Of a stretch of DNA of 64,000 bases, positions 52,373 through 62,253 are shown piece by piece. The stretch's first letter is position 1. Each line of letters begins with the position of its first letter. This stretch comes from Aquimarina sp042434915 (GTDB taxonomy: Bacteria; Bacteroidota; Bacteroidia; Flavobacteriales; Flavobacteriaceae): contig NZ_CP170198.1 of the NCBI RefSeq assembly GCF_042434915.1, positions 62,001 through 126,000 of the forward strand, read 5' to 3'. The translations under genes were made by a program, and so were the position numbers. Below the pieces are notes generated by a model. That model searched no databases. It was not told the origin of the DNA and saw only the letters and a list, made by a program, of their open reading frames with translations.

Positions 52373-52439
52373 GCAAAGGTAACAGAGTAATAGATTGAAT
52401 TATAACGAGGATAGCTAATCAAATGTTAAAATTTTGCTA

Positions 52440-53903
52440 CTATTCATTTTCCAATACGCCATAAATTTTCTCAACAGCTAGCTTTGAATCCGACAATATG
52501 ATTAAAACATCATCCGCTTCAATAATGGTAGATCCATTTGGAGTTATATAACTTTGTCCTCGTTTGATCATGGCGATAATCGCAGTTGTTGGAAAAGCTA
52601 ATTCGACAATCTTTTTATTCACCGCCCACCAATCTTTCTGAATGCTAATTTCTTGCATAGCCGTTTTTGGAAGCTCTGATAAAAATGCTTCTGTGGGAGC
52701 TAATGGCTTTACTTTTTCTGGAATAGCTACATGTAACCATTTTGCAACAAGAGATAAGGTAGTTCCTTGGATCAGTACAGAAGTAATCGCAATAAAGAAA
52801 ACAATATTAAATATCATATCGGCTTTATCAATACCTGCCAACAATGGATAGGTCGCAAATACGATAGGTACAGCACCCCGCAGGCCTACCCATGAAATAT
52901 AAAAACGACGACGTAATTTCATTCGAAACGGAAGCAAACTAATAAACACACTTAATGGACGAGCAACAAGTATGAGAAATACCGATATAAGTAAGCCAAT
53001 ACCCATCACTGGTAAAATTTCTGAAGGAAAAACTAATAATCCCAATGTCAAAAAAAGCACAATCTGCATTAACCATGCTAGTCCATCAAACATCTTTAAA
53101 ATCGTTTTCTTGTGAATTAGGTCTTGATTTCCTAGATATACGGCACAAATATAAATAGCTAGAAATCCATTGCCACCTACAAATTCTGTAGCCGAGAAGG
53201 TAATAAACATAAGAGCTATAACCAAAACGGGATACAGGCCTTCAAAGTCAAGATTGATTGTATTATTAACGTATTTACTTAATTTTCCGAATGCAAATCC
53301 CAACAAACCTCCCAAAATCATTTGCTGTAGAAATAAAGGAATAATAGATATTACACTTAATTCTTGATTTACTACTACAGCCAAAAAACCAATAGTAAGT
53401 ACATAAGCCATGGGATCATTACTACCACTTTCTAGTTCAAGTGTAGGACGTAAATTGACCTTAAGAGCTAAACTTTTTGAACGTAAGATCGAAAAAACAG
53501 CCGCCGCATCAGTAGAAGAAACGATAGATCCTAATAACATACTTTCATAAATAGTAAAATCTGTAACCCACCATACAAATGTTCCTAGTATGAGTGCTGT
53601 TAGTAGAACACCAACCGTTGATAAGCTCAGGCCTTTCCATAATACAGGTTTTACGGCTGGCCAACTAGTATCTAAACCTCCAGAAAAAAGTATAAAATTG
53701 AGTGAAACAATACCAATAAATTGAGCAAGTTGAGGATCATCAAACTGGATATTAGCCAATCCATCTGAGCCAGCTAGCATACCAATTAACAAGAAGAGTA
53801 TTAACGTGGGTACGCCAAATCGATACGATGTTTTACCAGCAACAATACTTATGAATAATAATAGAGAACCGATTAAAAGAATATTTTCGATTGTTAAGCT
53901 CAT
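52440..53903 (-). CDS. Potassium/proton antiporter, NhaP2/CvrA type
   Basis: From the ATG at 53903 (MSLTIENILLIGSLLLFIS) the protein has 487 residues. About twelve membrane helices carry the conserved GSIVSSTDAAAVFSIL and ELESGSNDPMAY segments of CPA1 antiporters. The C-terminal 75 residues (AMQEISIQKDWWAVNKKIVELAFP and IIEADDVLIILSD) form a TrkA-C-like domain, which often binds c-di-AMP or nucleotides. A cdaA gene is in the same window, so control by c-di-AMP is a possible inference. It is divergent from the glycosyltransferase operon. Confidence 0.91.
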   Translation of the reverse strand: MSLTIENILLIGSLLLFISIVAGKTSYRFGVPTLILFLLIGMLAGSDGLANIQFDDPQLAQFIGIVSLNFILFSGGLDTSWPAVKPVLWKGLSLSTVGVLLTALILGTFVWWVTDFTIYESMLLGSIVSSTDAAAVFSILRSKSLALKVNLRPTLELESGSNDPMAYVLTIGFLAVVVNQELSVISIIPLFLQQMILGGLLGFAFGKLSKYVNNTINLDFEGLYPVLVIALMFITFSATEFVGGNGFLAIYICAVYLGNQDLIHKKTILKMFDGLAWLMQIVLFLTLGLLVFPSEILPVMGIGLLISVFLILVARPLSVFISLLPFRMKLRRRFYISWVGLRGAVPIVFATYPLLAGIDKADMIFNIVFFIAITSVLIQGTTLSLVAKWLHVAIPEKVKPLAPTEAFLSELPKTAMQEISIQKDWWAVNKKIVELAFPTTAIIAMIKRGQSYITPNGSTIIEADDVLIILSDSKLAVEKIYGVLENE

Positions 53904-54131
53904 AAATACAAGGGTATAGTTTATTAGAAACAAAAATACAAATGAAATGCAGCGCCTAGCAATTTAAACTGTTTTTGTTTATAAAATTTAAGTGTGTTTT
54001 GTGAAGACTGTATTTAGTATAGCTACACTTTAGTCATATACGAGTATACAATAAATTTTTCAGCAAAAATGCATATGATTATCAAGCGAGTAAAACTCTA
54101 GTACAATCACTCGCTATCTTAAATAAAATTC

Positions 54132-54139
54132 TATTTTTG
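54132..54139 (+). promoter_or_regulatory. -7 element before the five-gene lipid operon
   Basis: TATTTTTG matches TAnnTTTG, 26 bases before the GTG and 62 before the ATG of the first gene. No TTTG lies 19 bases upstream. Confidence 0.45.
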
Positions 54140-54164
54140 CGTAACCCCAACAAATAAGAAATAC

Positions 54165-55373
54165 GTGACTGTAGTACCTATATATAATCAACGTTTTGAT
54201 ATGCAGCATTGTTGTGTTATTGTACCAACGTATAATAATGCAAAAACCCTAGAGAGAGTACTTCAGGGGATACTTGCATATACAGATCGATTAATAGTAA
54301 TTAACGATGGGGCTACAGATACTACTAAACAAATTTTAGATCGTTACAAAAAGCGATGTACGATACTTACTTTATCTAAAAATAAAGGAAAAGGAGTAGC
54401 ACTTCGGAAAGGTTTCCATAAAGCTATTGAACTGGGTTTTGAGTATGCGATTACTATCGATAGCGATGGACAACATTATCCAAGTGATATACCTTTGTTT
54501 ATAGAAGCTTTAGAAAATCACAGTTCAAATAAGGAATTGCTTCTTATTGGTTCTCGCAAAATGGATGACCCTTCGGTACCAGGAAAAAGCAGTTTTGGTA
54601 ATAAGTTTTCTAATTTTTGGTTTTATGTAGAAACAGGTAATAAACTTACTGATACGCAATCAGGGTTTAGACTATATCCTTTAAAAGCGATTAATAAATT
54701 ACGCTTATATACAACCAAATTCGAATTAGAGATCGAAGTTATTGTAAAATTAGCGTGGCGCGGTGTTGAGGTCAAGAACCTACCCATTCGTGTTTTGTAT
54801 GATGCGAAAGAACGAGTTTCACACTTTAGACCCTTTCAAGACTTTAGTCGAATTAGTTTACTTAATACGTGGTTATTTACACTAACCATACTTTGGTATG
54901 GACCCAAAAGGATGTTTCAACGCTTTGAAAAAAAAGGGGTTAGTCGTTTTATACAGGAGGATCTTTTAAAAAACACAGACTCGCCCTTTAAAAAATCTGC
55001 AGCCATAGCATTGGGAATTTTTATCGGAATAGCACCGTTTTGGGGATTCCAGACTCTTCTTGTAATGGCCATGGCTACTCTATTAAAGCTCAACCGAACT
55101 ATTGCTTTTATTTGTTCTAATATAAGTGTTCCTCCTATGATTCCATTTATCGTATATGCTAGTGTGCAACTAGGTTTGTTGGCTACAGGTCGTCCTATGG
55201 ACCTTACCTTGAACATCGATAGGATAGGGACAACATCAGATGTGGTACAAGGATTCACGCAATATATACTTGGAAGTTTTATTTTAGCAACTTTATCTTC
55301 TTTCCTTTTAGGAGGGCTTTCCTATTTGTATTTTAGCATTACTAAATCGAAACAGAAACCAAGAGATGCATAA
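54165..55373 (+). CDS. Glycosyltransferase family 2 protein fused to DUF2062
   Basis: The GTG at 54165 gives 402 residues; the ATG at 54201 (MQHCCVIVPTYNN) is also possible. The N-terminal GT2 domain has VIVPTYNNAKTLERVL, INDGATDTT and the DXD-type IDSDGQH. The C-terminal part has membrane segments of DUF2062 (GIFIGIAPFWGFQTLLVMAMATLL). Such fusions act on lipid-linked sugars at the inner membrane. The next gene overlaps the stop by 8 bases, so this opens a coupled operon. Confidence 0.88.
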   Translation: MTVVPIYNQRFDMQHCCVIVPTYNNAKTLERVLQGILAYTDRLIVINDGATDTTKQILDRYKKRCTILTLSKNKGKGVALRKGFHKAIELGFEYAITIDSDGQHYPSDIPLFIEALENHSSNKELLLIGSRKMDDPSVPGKSSFGNKFSNFWFYVETGNKLTDTQSGFRLYPLKAINKLRLYTTKFELEIEVIVKLAWRGVEVKNLPIRVLYDAKERVSHFRPFQDFSRISLLNTWLFTLTILWYGPKRMFQRFEKKGVSRFIQEDLLKNTDSPFKKSAAIALGIFIGIAPFWGFQTLLVMAMATLLKLNRTIAFICSNISVPPMIPFIVYASVQLGLLATGRPMDLTLNIDRIGTTSDVVQGFTQYILGSFILATLSSFLLGGLSYLYFSITKSKQKPRDA

Positions 55374-58300
55374 ATTTTTTATATCAATTTATCATAGGTT
55401 TACAAACAACAAACTTTGGGCTTGGCCGATACTTGTAAGTTTGATACTAGGGGTTACATTGTTAGCAACTCGTATTGGTTTTGAAGAAGATATCACTAAA
55501 TTATTGCCCGATAGCGATACCTCTACAGTCACAAAAAAGGTTTTAGAGACGGTATCTTTTTCTGATAAAATAGTGGTCACTATCAAAAGCGAAGATAAAA
55601 ATGCAGACGCATTAACACAGTTTGCCGAAACTTATATCGATAGTCTTAATGCCAAGGTTTCAACTTATATACAGACAATTCAAGGAAAAGTACCCGAGAA
55701 TAATGTGATGCAACTTTATAACTTTGTATATGAGCATCTTCCCTTCTTTTTAGATAAAAAAGATTATGAAACTATTGAGGATTTATTAAATCAAGATTCG
55801 ATAGCACAACGTATTACAAATAATTATAAGGCTTTATTATCTCCCGCAGGTATTGTCACCAAAAAGTTCATTGTAAAAGATCCTTTATCCTTAACACCGA
55901 TAGCACTTAAGAAACTCACACAATTGCAATTGGGAGATAATTATATGCTACACAATGGCTTTTTGATTACCAAGGATCATCAAAATTTGCTCCTTTTTTT
56001 AACACCAGCGCTTGCTGCAAATGAAACAGGTGAAAATACCTTTTTTGTAGAAAGACTTCAAGAATTAACGAAACACGTTAATGCACAATTTGCAGTCCAT
56101 AAAACAAGTGCGGTACTATTTGGCTCGACCTTATATGCCGTTGCCAATGCAAAACAAATTAAAAAGGACATACAGCTTACAATAGGGATAGCGATGACTA
56201 TTTTGTTGATTATATTAATTGCTTTTTACCGCAAGCTCACTATACCTTTAATCATATTTACTCCTACACTATTTGGAGCAATACTAGCCATCGCGATGCT
56301 TTATCTTATCAAAGGTAAGATTTCTGCTATTTCTTTGGGGATTGGATCGGTATTGCTTGGTATTACCTTAGACTATTCTCTTCATATTCTTACACATTAC
56401 AGAAACAATCAAAATATACAAGCACTTTACAAAGACGTTGCCTTGCCAGTTATTATGAGCAGTCTTACGACGGCAGTAGCATTTTTATGTTTAGTTTTCG
56501 TAAAGTCTGAAGCACTTAATGACCTTGGGGTTTTTGCAGCAATAAGTGTAATTGGAGCTTCAATATTTGCTTTAATTTTTATTCCGCAGGTATATCGATT
56601 TTCTGAAAAATCACAACAGCGTGAAACACTATTAGACCGTTTTTCGGCCCTACGGTTTGATCGTTATAAACCTCTAATAATTTGTGTTTTATTAGTATTG
56701 ATTGTTGGCATCTTCTTATTTCATAAAGTAGGGTTTGATACCGATCTTAATCAGATGAATTATCGACCGGCAGAGCTAGTAGCGGCCGAGCAGAATTTGG
56801 ATCGAATTAACAACAATAAAGCTAAAACGATTTATGTAGTTTCTTATGGTAATTCATTAAATACAGCATTAAATGCAAATAACGCATTATACAAAGTATT
56901 AGAAGCAAATAAGCAGGAGCACTCTATTTTGAATTACAGCTCTGTTGGTGGTGTGGTTTTGTCTAAAGAAGCACAACAAGATAAAATTACTCAATGGCAA
57001 ACGTTTTGGACTCCACAAAAAAGAGATAAACTAATAAATTTACTAAAGTCAGAAGGTGCTATCTATGGTTTTAAGCCATCAGTATTTAATGATTTTGAAA
57101 CCTTATTGAGCCGTTCTATTGAGCCTATTTTATATTCGCGATATCAGGAAATAGACCAGTTATATCTTAACGAGTTTGTTACACATGAGCGAGATTTTGC
57201 AACTGTTATGTCTGCAATCAAAGTAGCAGATCAGCAAACAGCGCAACTGTATGCAGCTCTGCATAAAGTTCCTAATACCTTAATTATTGACCGTAAGCAG
57301 CTTAATGAAAAATTATTGGGATCTCTTAAAAACGATTTTAATACGCTTATCGGTTACTCTTTGGTTGCTGTGATTGGCTTACTTTTGCTATTCTATCGTG
57401 ATCCAATGCTGGTGTTACTTACTACCATACCCATAGCGATTACTTGGGTGATTACGTTAGGAATCATGCAATTGTTGGGGATTAATTTTAATATATTTAA
57501 TGTAATTATCTCCACATTTATTTTTGGGTTGGGTGTGGATTATAGCATATTTATTACCAATGGCTTGGTCAAAGAATATACCTATGGATCTCGTGAGCTA
57601 CCCACGTATAAGACATCAATTTTACTTTCGGTTATTACTACGATACTAGGAATCGGAGTTTTAATTTTTGCCAAGCATCCAGCATTACGTTCCATCTCAA
57701 TAGTCTCATTGATTGGTATTTTTACTGCAGTCATAGTAGCCTTTACCATACAGCCATTGTTGTTTAAATTATGTATCACACGCAGAGCTACTAATGGATT
57801 GCCACCATTGCAATTGCGTCAAACAATCCTGTCGTTATTTAGTTTTGGCTATTTTATAGCAGGCGGGTTTATTATATCAATACTTAGCAGTCTTATTATA
57901 CCGTGGTTCCCAGTGTCAAAGAAGAAAAAAATGCGAGTTTTTCATCGCATTGTTTCAAAGATGATGGCATCTGTTTTATATTCTAATCCCTTCATTCAAA
58001 AAAAAATACTTAATTCTACGGGAGAAACGTTTAAAAAACAATGTATCATCATTGCCAACCACTCTTCTTTTCTAGATATCCTTACGGTAGGTATGTTGCA
58101 TGAAGATCTGATTTATCTGGTTAAGGATTGGGTTTATACATCACCAATATTTGGTAAAGCGGTGCGTTTGGCTGGATTTTATCCAGTGTCTTCGGGGATT
58201 GAGGGCGGTGTAGAACACTTACGCACAAAAGTTGCACAAGGTTATTCACTTATTGCGTTTCCCGAAGGTTCTAGAACCAATACAGCAAAGATGAGCCGTT

Positions 58301-59046
58301 TTCACAAAGGGTCTTTTTACTTGGCAGAACAATTAGAACTGGATATTGTACCGGTGGTATTGCATGGTGCAACACATATCTCACCAAAAGGAGATTTCAT
58401 TATTAGCGATGGCAAATTGACTGCCAAAATATTGCCGAGAATACGCTTTGATGATTCGAGTTTTGGAGTAGGGTATGCACAACGTACAAAAAAGATTAGC
58501 AGTTATTTTAAGGAGGCGTTTAGTGCAGTACAGGAAGAAGTTGAGGGAATACATTATTTTAAACGACACGTACTTACTAATTATCGATATAAAACTTGCT
58601 TTGCCGAGGTTAAGCAGGTTGTAAGAGCACAATTAAAAAATTGGTATGTGGTGGCAAAACATATTCCATCCAATGCTTCAATTTTAATTTTTTCTGATGC
58701 TTATGGAGCTTTACCAATATATCTTAGTTATAAGAAGCCCAATGCAAGCCTTGTAGGTATGTTGGCTACGCAGGAAGCTGTTGCAATAGCACAAGGATGT
58801 TATGCAGCAAAGCGCAATGCTATACGGTTTATAAATTCAGAGAATACTATTCCCTCCAAAATAAATGTATTTTTGTTAGATGCAGATACCGTTGATCAGG
58901 CTATGATTCATACAATTGTTAATGATACAGCTATAACGTTCATATTTGCAGGCAAAGGTAAAACGCGTATTGCTCCTTATTTGATCGCAAATTTTGACTG
59001 TATACTCGAAGGACCATATACTATCTGGAAACGAAACGATACATGA
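55366..59046 (+). CDS. Trifunctional MMPL exporter / lysophospholipid acyltransferase / methyltransferase-like protein
   Basis: The 1226 residues contain three parts. The first 830 or so form an MMPL/RND-type transporter with two sets of membrane helices around soluble domains. Residues about 870-1060 are a PlsC-type acyltransferase with NHSSFLD near 894 and FPEGSRT near 965. The last 170 residues look like a worn class I SAM-methyltransferase fold (ILIFSDAYGALPIY near 1104), with the glycine-rich SAM loop changed, so activity is doubtful. The stop overlaps the oxidoreductase start (ATGA). The architecture is known from flexirubin/aryl-polyene clusters. Confidence 0.85.
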   Translation: MHKFFISIYHRFTNNKLWAWPILVSLILGVTLLATRIGFEEDITKLLPDSDTSTVTKKVLETVSFSDKIVVTIKSEDKNADALTQFAETYIDSLNAKVSTYIQTIQGKVPENNVMQLYNFVYEHLPFFLDKKDYETIEDLLNQDSIAQRITNNYKALLSPAGIVTKKFIVKDPLSLTPIALKKLTQLQLGDNYMLHNGFLITKDHQNLLLFLTPALAANETGENTFFVERLQELTKHVNAQFAVHKTSAVLFGSTLYAVANAKQIKKDIQLTIGIAMTILLIILIAFYRKLTIPLIIFTPTLFGAILAIAMLYLIKGKISAISLGIGSVLLGITLDYSLHILTHYRNNQNIQALYKDVALPVIMSSLTTAVAFLCLVFVKSEALNDLGVFAAISVIGASIFALIFIPQVYRFSEKSQQRETLLDRFSALRFDRYKPLIICVLLVLIVGIFLFHKVGFDTDLNQMNYRPAELVAAEQNLDRINNNKAKTIYVVSYGNSLNTALNANNALYKVLEANKQEHSILNYSSVGGVVLSKEAQQDKITQWQTFWTPQKRDKLINLLKSEGAIYGFKPSVFNDFETLLSRSIEPILYSRYQEIDQLYLNEFVTHERDFATVMSAIKVADQQTAQLYAALHKVPNTLIIDRKQLNEKLLGSLKNDFNTLIGYSLVAVIGLLLLFYRDPMLVLLTTIPIAITWVITLGIMQLLGINFNIFNVIISTFIFGLGVDYSIFITNGLVKEYTYGSRELPTYKTSILLSVITTILGIGVLIFAKHPALRSISIVSLIGIFTAVIVAFTIQPLLFKLCITRRATNGLPPLQLRQTILSLFSFGYFIAGGFIISILSSLIIPWFPVSKKKKMRVFHRIVSKMMASVLYSNPFIQKKILNSTGETFKKQCIIIANHSSFLDILTVGMLHEDLIYLVKDWVYTSPIFGKAVRLAGFYPVSSGIEGGVEHLRTKVAQGYSLIAFPEGSRTNTAKMSRFHKGSFYLAEQLELDIVPVVLHGATHISPKGDFIISDGKLTAKILPRIRFDDSSFGVGYAQRTKKISSYFKEAFSAVQEEVEGIHYFKRHVLTNYRYKTCFAEVKQVVRAQLKNWYVVAKHIPSNASILIFSDAYGALPIYLSYKKPNASLVGMLATQEAVAIAQGCYAAKRNAIRFINSENTIPSKINVFLLDADTVDQAMIHTIVNDTAITFIFAGKGKTRIAPYLIANFDCILEGPYTIWKRNDT

Positions 59047-60590
59047 AAGAAAGATTTGATATTATTATTATAGGAAGTGGTTTAGGCGGACTAGTCTCTG
59101 CAAATATTCTCGCTCGCGAAGGGAAAAAGGTATGTGTTCTCGAAAAAAATAACCAGTTTGGAGGTAACCTGCAAACCTTTGTACGAGATAAGAGCATTTT
59201 TGATACAGGAATCCATTATATAGGCGGTCTAGCCAAAGGTCAAAACTTATATCGTTATTTTGATTATCTAGATATTATGGAGGATCTTAAGGTTAGACAA
59301 ATGGATCTAGATGGATACGATCGGATTTCATTCGATGGCAGTACAATCGAGTATCCACATGCGCAAGGATATGATAATTTTGTGATCCAACTCGCAAATT
59401 ATTTTCCCGACGAAAAAGAAGGTATCAAAAAATACATTGATAAGGTGCGAGATACCTGTTACAACTTTCCTTTGTATAATTTACAATTAGGGGATCGATA
59501 TTATGGAGAGGATTTGTTAACGCTCAAGGCGAAAGATTTTATCGATTCTGTTACAGACAACAAAACGTTGCGTGCTGTTTTGGCTGGTTCTAACTTGTTG
59601 TACGCAGGCGACCCTGATAAAACTCCATTTTATGTACATGCCTTATCGGTTAACTCGTACATAGAAAGTGCTTGGCGCTGTATCAATGGCGGAAGCCAGA
59701 TAGCCAAACTTCTTGTCAAAAAACTTCGTAATTTGGGTGGAGTCATTCACAAATATCAAGAAGTGAATGCTTTTAATTTTGAAGATAGTACGTTGGTATC
59801 GGTAACTACGACCAAAGGAGATGTTTTTTATGGGGATACCTTTATTTCGAATGTAGATCCCAAATTAACCCTTCAGATTATTGGTAAGGATCGTTTTAGA
59901 AATATATATTATAATCGTATACAGAATACAGAAAGTATCATTTCCTCTTTCAGTCTGTATTTGGTATTCAAACCAGGTACTTTTCCGTATGTAAATTATA
60001 ATTATTATCATACACAGGCGATCGACAAAGTTTGGACCACACAAAACTATACACAGGAGTGTTGGCCAGAAGCTTATTTGATCTCGATGAACGAAGATCG
60101 TAAACACCCAGGCTATGCAGATAATCTTACATCAATTGCATATATGCGGTACGAAGAAACCAAGCCTTGGGAGGATACCTTTAATACGGTTGCGGTTAAA
60201 AATGATCGGGGCGAAGATTATGAAGCTTTTAAACAGCGTAAGATCGAAGCGTATCTTAAAGAAATTGAAAAAAAATTTCCGACGATTCGAGCATGTATTC
60301 AATCCATCCATACCTCGACGCCCTTATCGTATCGGGACTATATTGGTTGTTATGAGGGATCGATGTATGGCTTTGCAAAGGATGCCGAGAGTCCAATGAA
60401 ATCATTTCTTTCACCTAGAACCAAAATACCAAATCTTTTATTTACAGGTCAAGGTCTTAATATGCACGGGGTACTTGGGGTAACCATAAGTGCAGTTGTT
60501 ACCTGCGGCGAGTTGTTGGGTAAAGACTATTTACTTAATCGTATTACATCAACCCTTGATGACAAAGAAAAACAACGTGCAGCACAATGA
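59043..60590 (+). CDS. FAD-dependent oxidoreductase, phytoene-desaturase-like
   Basis: The 515 residues begin with the dinucleotide-binding motif IIIIGSGLGGLVSANILAREG and VLEKNNQFGGNLQTF, and end with NLLFTGQGLNMHGVLGVTISAVVTCGELLG, the FAD-binding C-terminal segment of the phytoene desaturase/retinol saturase family. It may saturate or desaturate a polyene or acyl chain. It overlaps both neighbours by four bases (ATGA at each end), which indicates translational coupling. Confidence 0.88.
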   Translation: MKERFDIIIIGSGLGGLVSANILAREGKKVCVLEKNNQFGGNLQTFVRDKSIFDTGIHYIGGLAKGQNLYRYFDYLDIMEDLKVRQMDLDGYDRISFDGSTIEYPHAQGYDNFVIQLANYFPDEKEGIKKYIDKVRDTCYNFPLYNLQLGDRYYGEDLLTLKAKDFIDSVTDNKTLRAVLAGSNLLYAGDPDKTPFYVHALSVNSYIESAWRCINGGSQIAKLLVKKLRNLGGVIHKYQEVNAFNFEDSTLVSVTTTKGDVFYGDTFISNVDPKLTLQIIGKDRFRNIYYNRIQNTESIISSFSLYLVFKPGTFPYVNYNYYHTQAIDKVWTTQNYTQECWPEAYLISMNEDRKHPGYADNLTSIAYMRYEETKPWEDTFNTVAVKNDRGEDYEAFKQRKIEAYLKEIEKKFPTIRACIQSIHTSTPLSYRDYIGCYEGSMYGFAKDAESPMKSFLSPRTKIPNLLFTGQGLNMHGVLGVTISAVVTCGELLGKDYLLNRITSTLDDKEKQRAAQ

Positions 60591-62251
60591 AAAAGTCTTG
60601 GGTCATAGTATGTTTTGTGTTTCTCTATCTATTGTGCAGTTGTGGGGTAAAAAAATCTCTTTCTGCACGCCCAGATCTTACAGGTCTAGCTACGGTTGAT
60701 ACAGCACGAATTAAGATCAATGATTCAACCTTTAGGCTTAATAATAATAGTCTTCGCAAAAATGAATACGGTATCTGGGAGCTTTATTTAGAGGGTACTC
60801 CACTCGAACGTGGTCTTGCTGCTGGCAGTCTATCCAGAGAGCTTATCAAGATACAAGAAGCTGCTTTTATAGGCAAAGTAACCGAACTGGTACCATCGGC
60901 TGGGTATTTAAAGTTTCTAAGTAAGCTAGTAGCCTGGTACAATCGAAAGTTACATTTGCATGTACCCGAAGAGTATAAGCAAGAAATTTACGGACTTTCT
61001 CGTTTTGGATCTAAGGAGTACGATACGTTTGCAGAACCTTATGTACGCATGCTCTACGCACACGGCGCGCACGATATAGGGCATGCATTACAAGATTTAA
61101 TGTTGGTAGGGTGCACCTCGTTTGCAGCATGGAACGAGCGAACTGCCGACGGAGAGTTATTGCTTGGACGTAATTTTGATTTTTATGCAGGGGATGATTT
61201 TGCCAAAGAAAAAATGGTGGTGTTTATGAAACCCGATAAAGGGCACCAATTTATGATGTATGGCTGGGCAGGAATGATGGGTGCTGTATCAGGGATGAAC
61301 GATAAAGGACTCACGGTGACGATCAATGCAGGAAAATCTAAAATTCCGTTAATGGCAAAAACGCCAATTTCAATCGTAACTAGAGAAATCCTTCAGTATG
61401 CTTCGACGCTTGATGAGGCCATAGCAATTGCCAAAAAACGAGAGGTTTTTGTTTCAGAATCTATAATGGTAGGAAGCGCTTTGGATAAAAAAGCGATATT
61501 GATTGAGGTGGCTCCGCACAATTTGGGAGTGTACGAAGTCACTAATGAGAGCCAATTGGTATGTTCAAATCACTTTCAAAGTGAACCATTTTTTACAGAT
61601 CAACGCAACCAAAAGGCAATTGCAGAGAGTCACTCCTTATATCGTTATCAACGTATGACCGAACTACTTAATCAAAAAGAAAAATTGACTCCAGAGAATG
61701 GCGTTGCTATATTAAGAGATCGTAAAGGATTGGGAGATACATCAATTGGTTATGGTAATGAAAAAGCACTCAATCAATTGTTAGCATTTCACGGCATTGT
61801 TTTTAAACCAGAGTCATTACAAGTTTGGCTTTCAAGTAACCCGTACCAACTTGGTGCCTTTGTAGGATATGATTTAACTACTGTGTTTGAAAAATTGAGC
61901 TCACAGCAGGATTGGAGTAGTGTAGCCAACGAAGCATTACTTATTGCCAAAGATCCTTTTGTAAATACTAAAGCATACAGAGATTACGAAGTCTTTCGAA
62001 CGGCACTGCGTCGTATCGAAAACTTACTAGCAACTGGAGCAGCGATTCCCGAGGATGAGCTACAAACCTTTGTACGTCTTAATCCTGATTACTGGATAAC
62101 CCATTATACGGTAGGGAGGTACTATTATAATCATAAAGCATATAAAGCTGCCATTATTGCTTTTAAAAAAGCATTGCGTTGTGAGGTAACTACACTGCCC
62201 GATAGTAAAATGCTACAGAGTTATATTAAAAAAAGCTACCGTAAATTGTAA
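60587..62251 (+). CDS. C45-family acyltransferase/hydrolase-like lipoprotein
   Basis: The 554 residues start with a lipoprotein signal (LLCSC), then a C45/acyl-CoA:6-aminopenicillanic acid acyltransferase-like domain. The N-terminal-nucleophile Cys is at 176 (VGCTSFAAW), followed by GELLLGRNFDFY. This fold normally cuts itself to free the Cys, but here the Cys lies inside a longer chain with a lipid anchor. The C-terminal 60 residues resemble a TPR repeat (YWITHYTVGRYYYNHKAYKAAIIAFKKAL). It could transfer or cleave acyl groups in the envelope. Confidence 0.83.
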   Translation: MKKSWVIVCFVFLYLLCSCGVKKSLSARPDLTGLATVDTARIKINDSTFRLNNNSLRKNEYGIWELYLEGTPLERGLAAGSLSRELIKIQEAAFIGKVTELVPSAGYLKFLSKLVAWYNRKLHLHVPEEYKQEIYGLSRFGSKEYDTFAEPYVRMLYAHGAHDIGHALQDLMLVGCTSFAAWNERTADGELLLGRNFDFYAGDDFAKEKMVVFMKPDKGHQFMMYGWAGMMGAVSGMNDKGLTVTINAGKSKIPLMAKTPISIVTREILQYASTLDEAIAIAKKREVFVSESIMVGSALDKKAILIEVAPHNLGVYEVTNESQLVCSNHFQSEPFFTDQRNQKAIAESHSLYRYQRMTELLNQKEKLTPENGVAILRDRKGLGDTSIGYGNEKALNQLLAFHGIVFKPESLQVWLSSNPYQLGAFVGYDLTTVFEKLSSQQDWSSVANEALLIAKDPFVNTKAYRDYEVFRTALRRIENLLATGAAIPEDELQTFVRLNPDYWITHYTVGRYYYNHKAYKAAIIAFKKALRCEVTTLPDSKMLQSYIKKSYRKL

Positions 62252-62253
62252 GT

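Noticed and set aside
54917..55258. 113-codon minus-strand frame in the GT2-DUF2062 gene
   Set aside because: It is antisense to the DUF2062 membrane region and shows no domain features.
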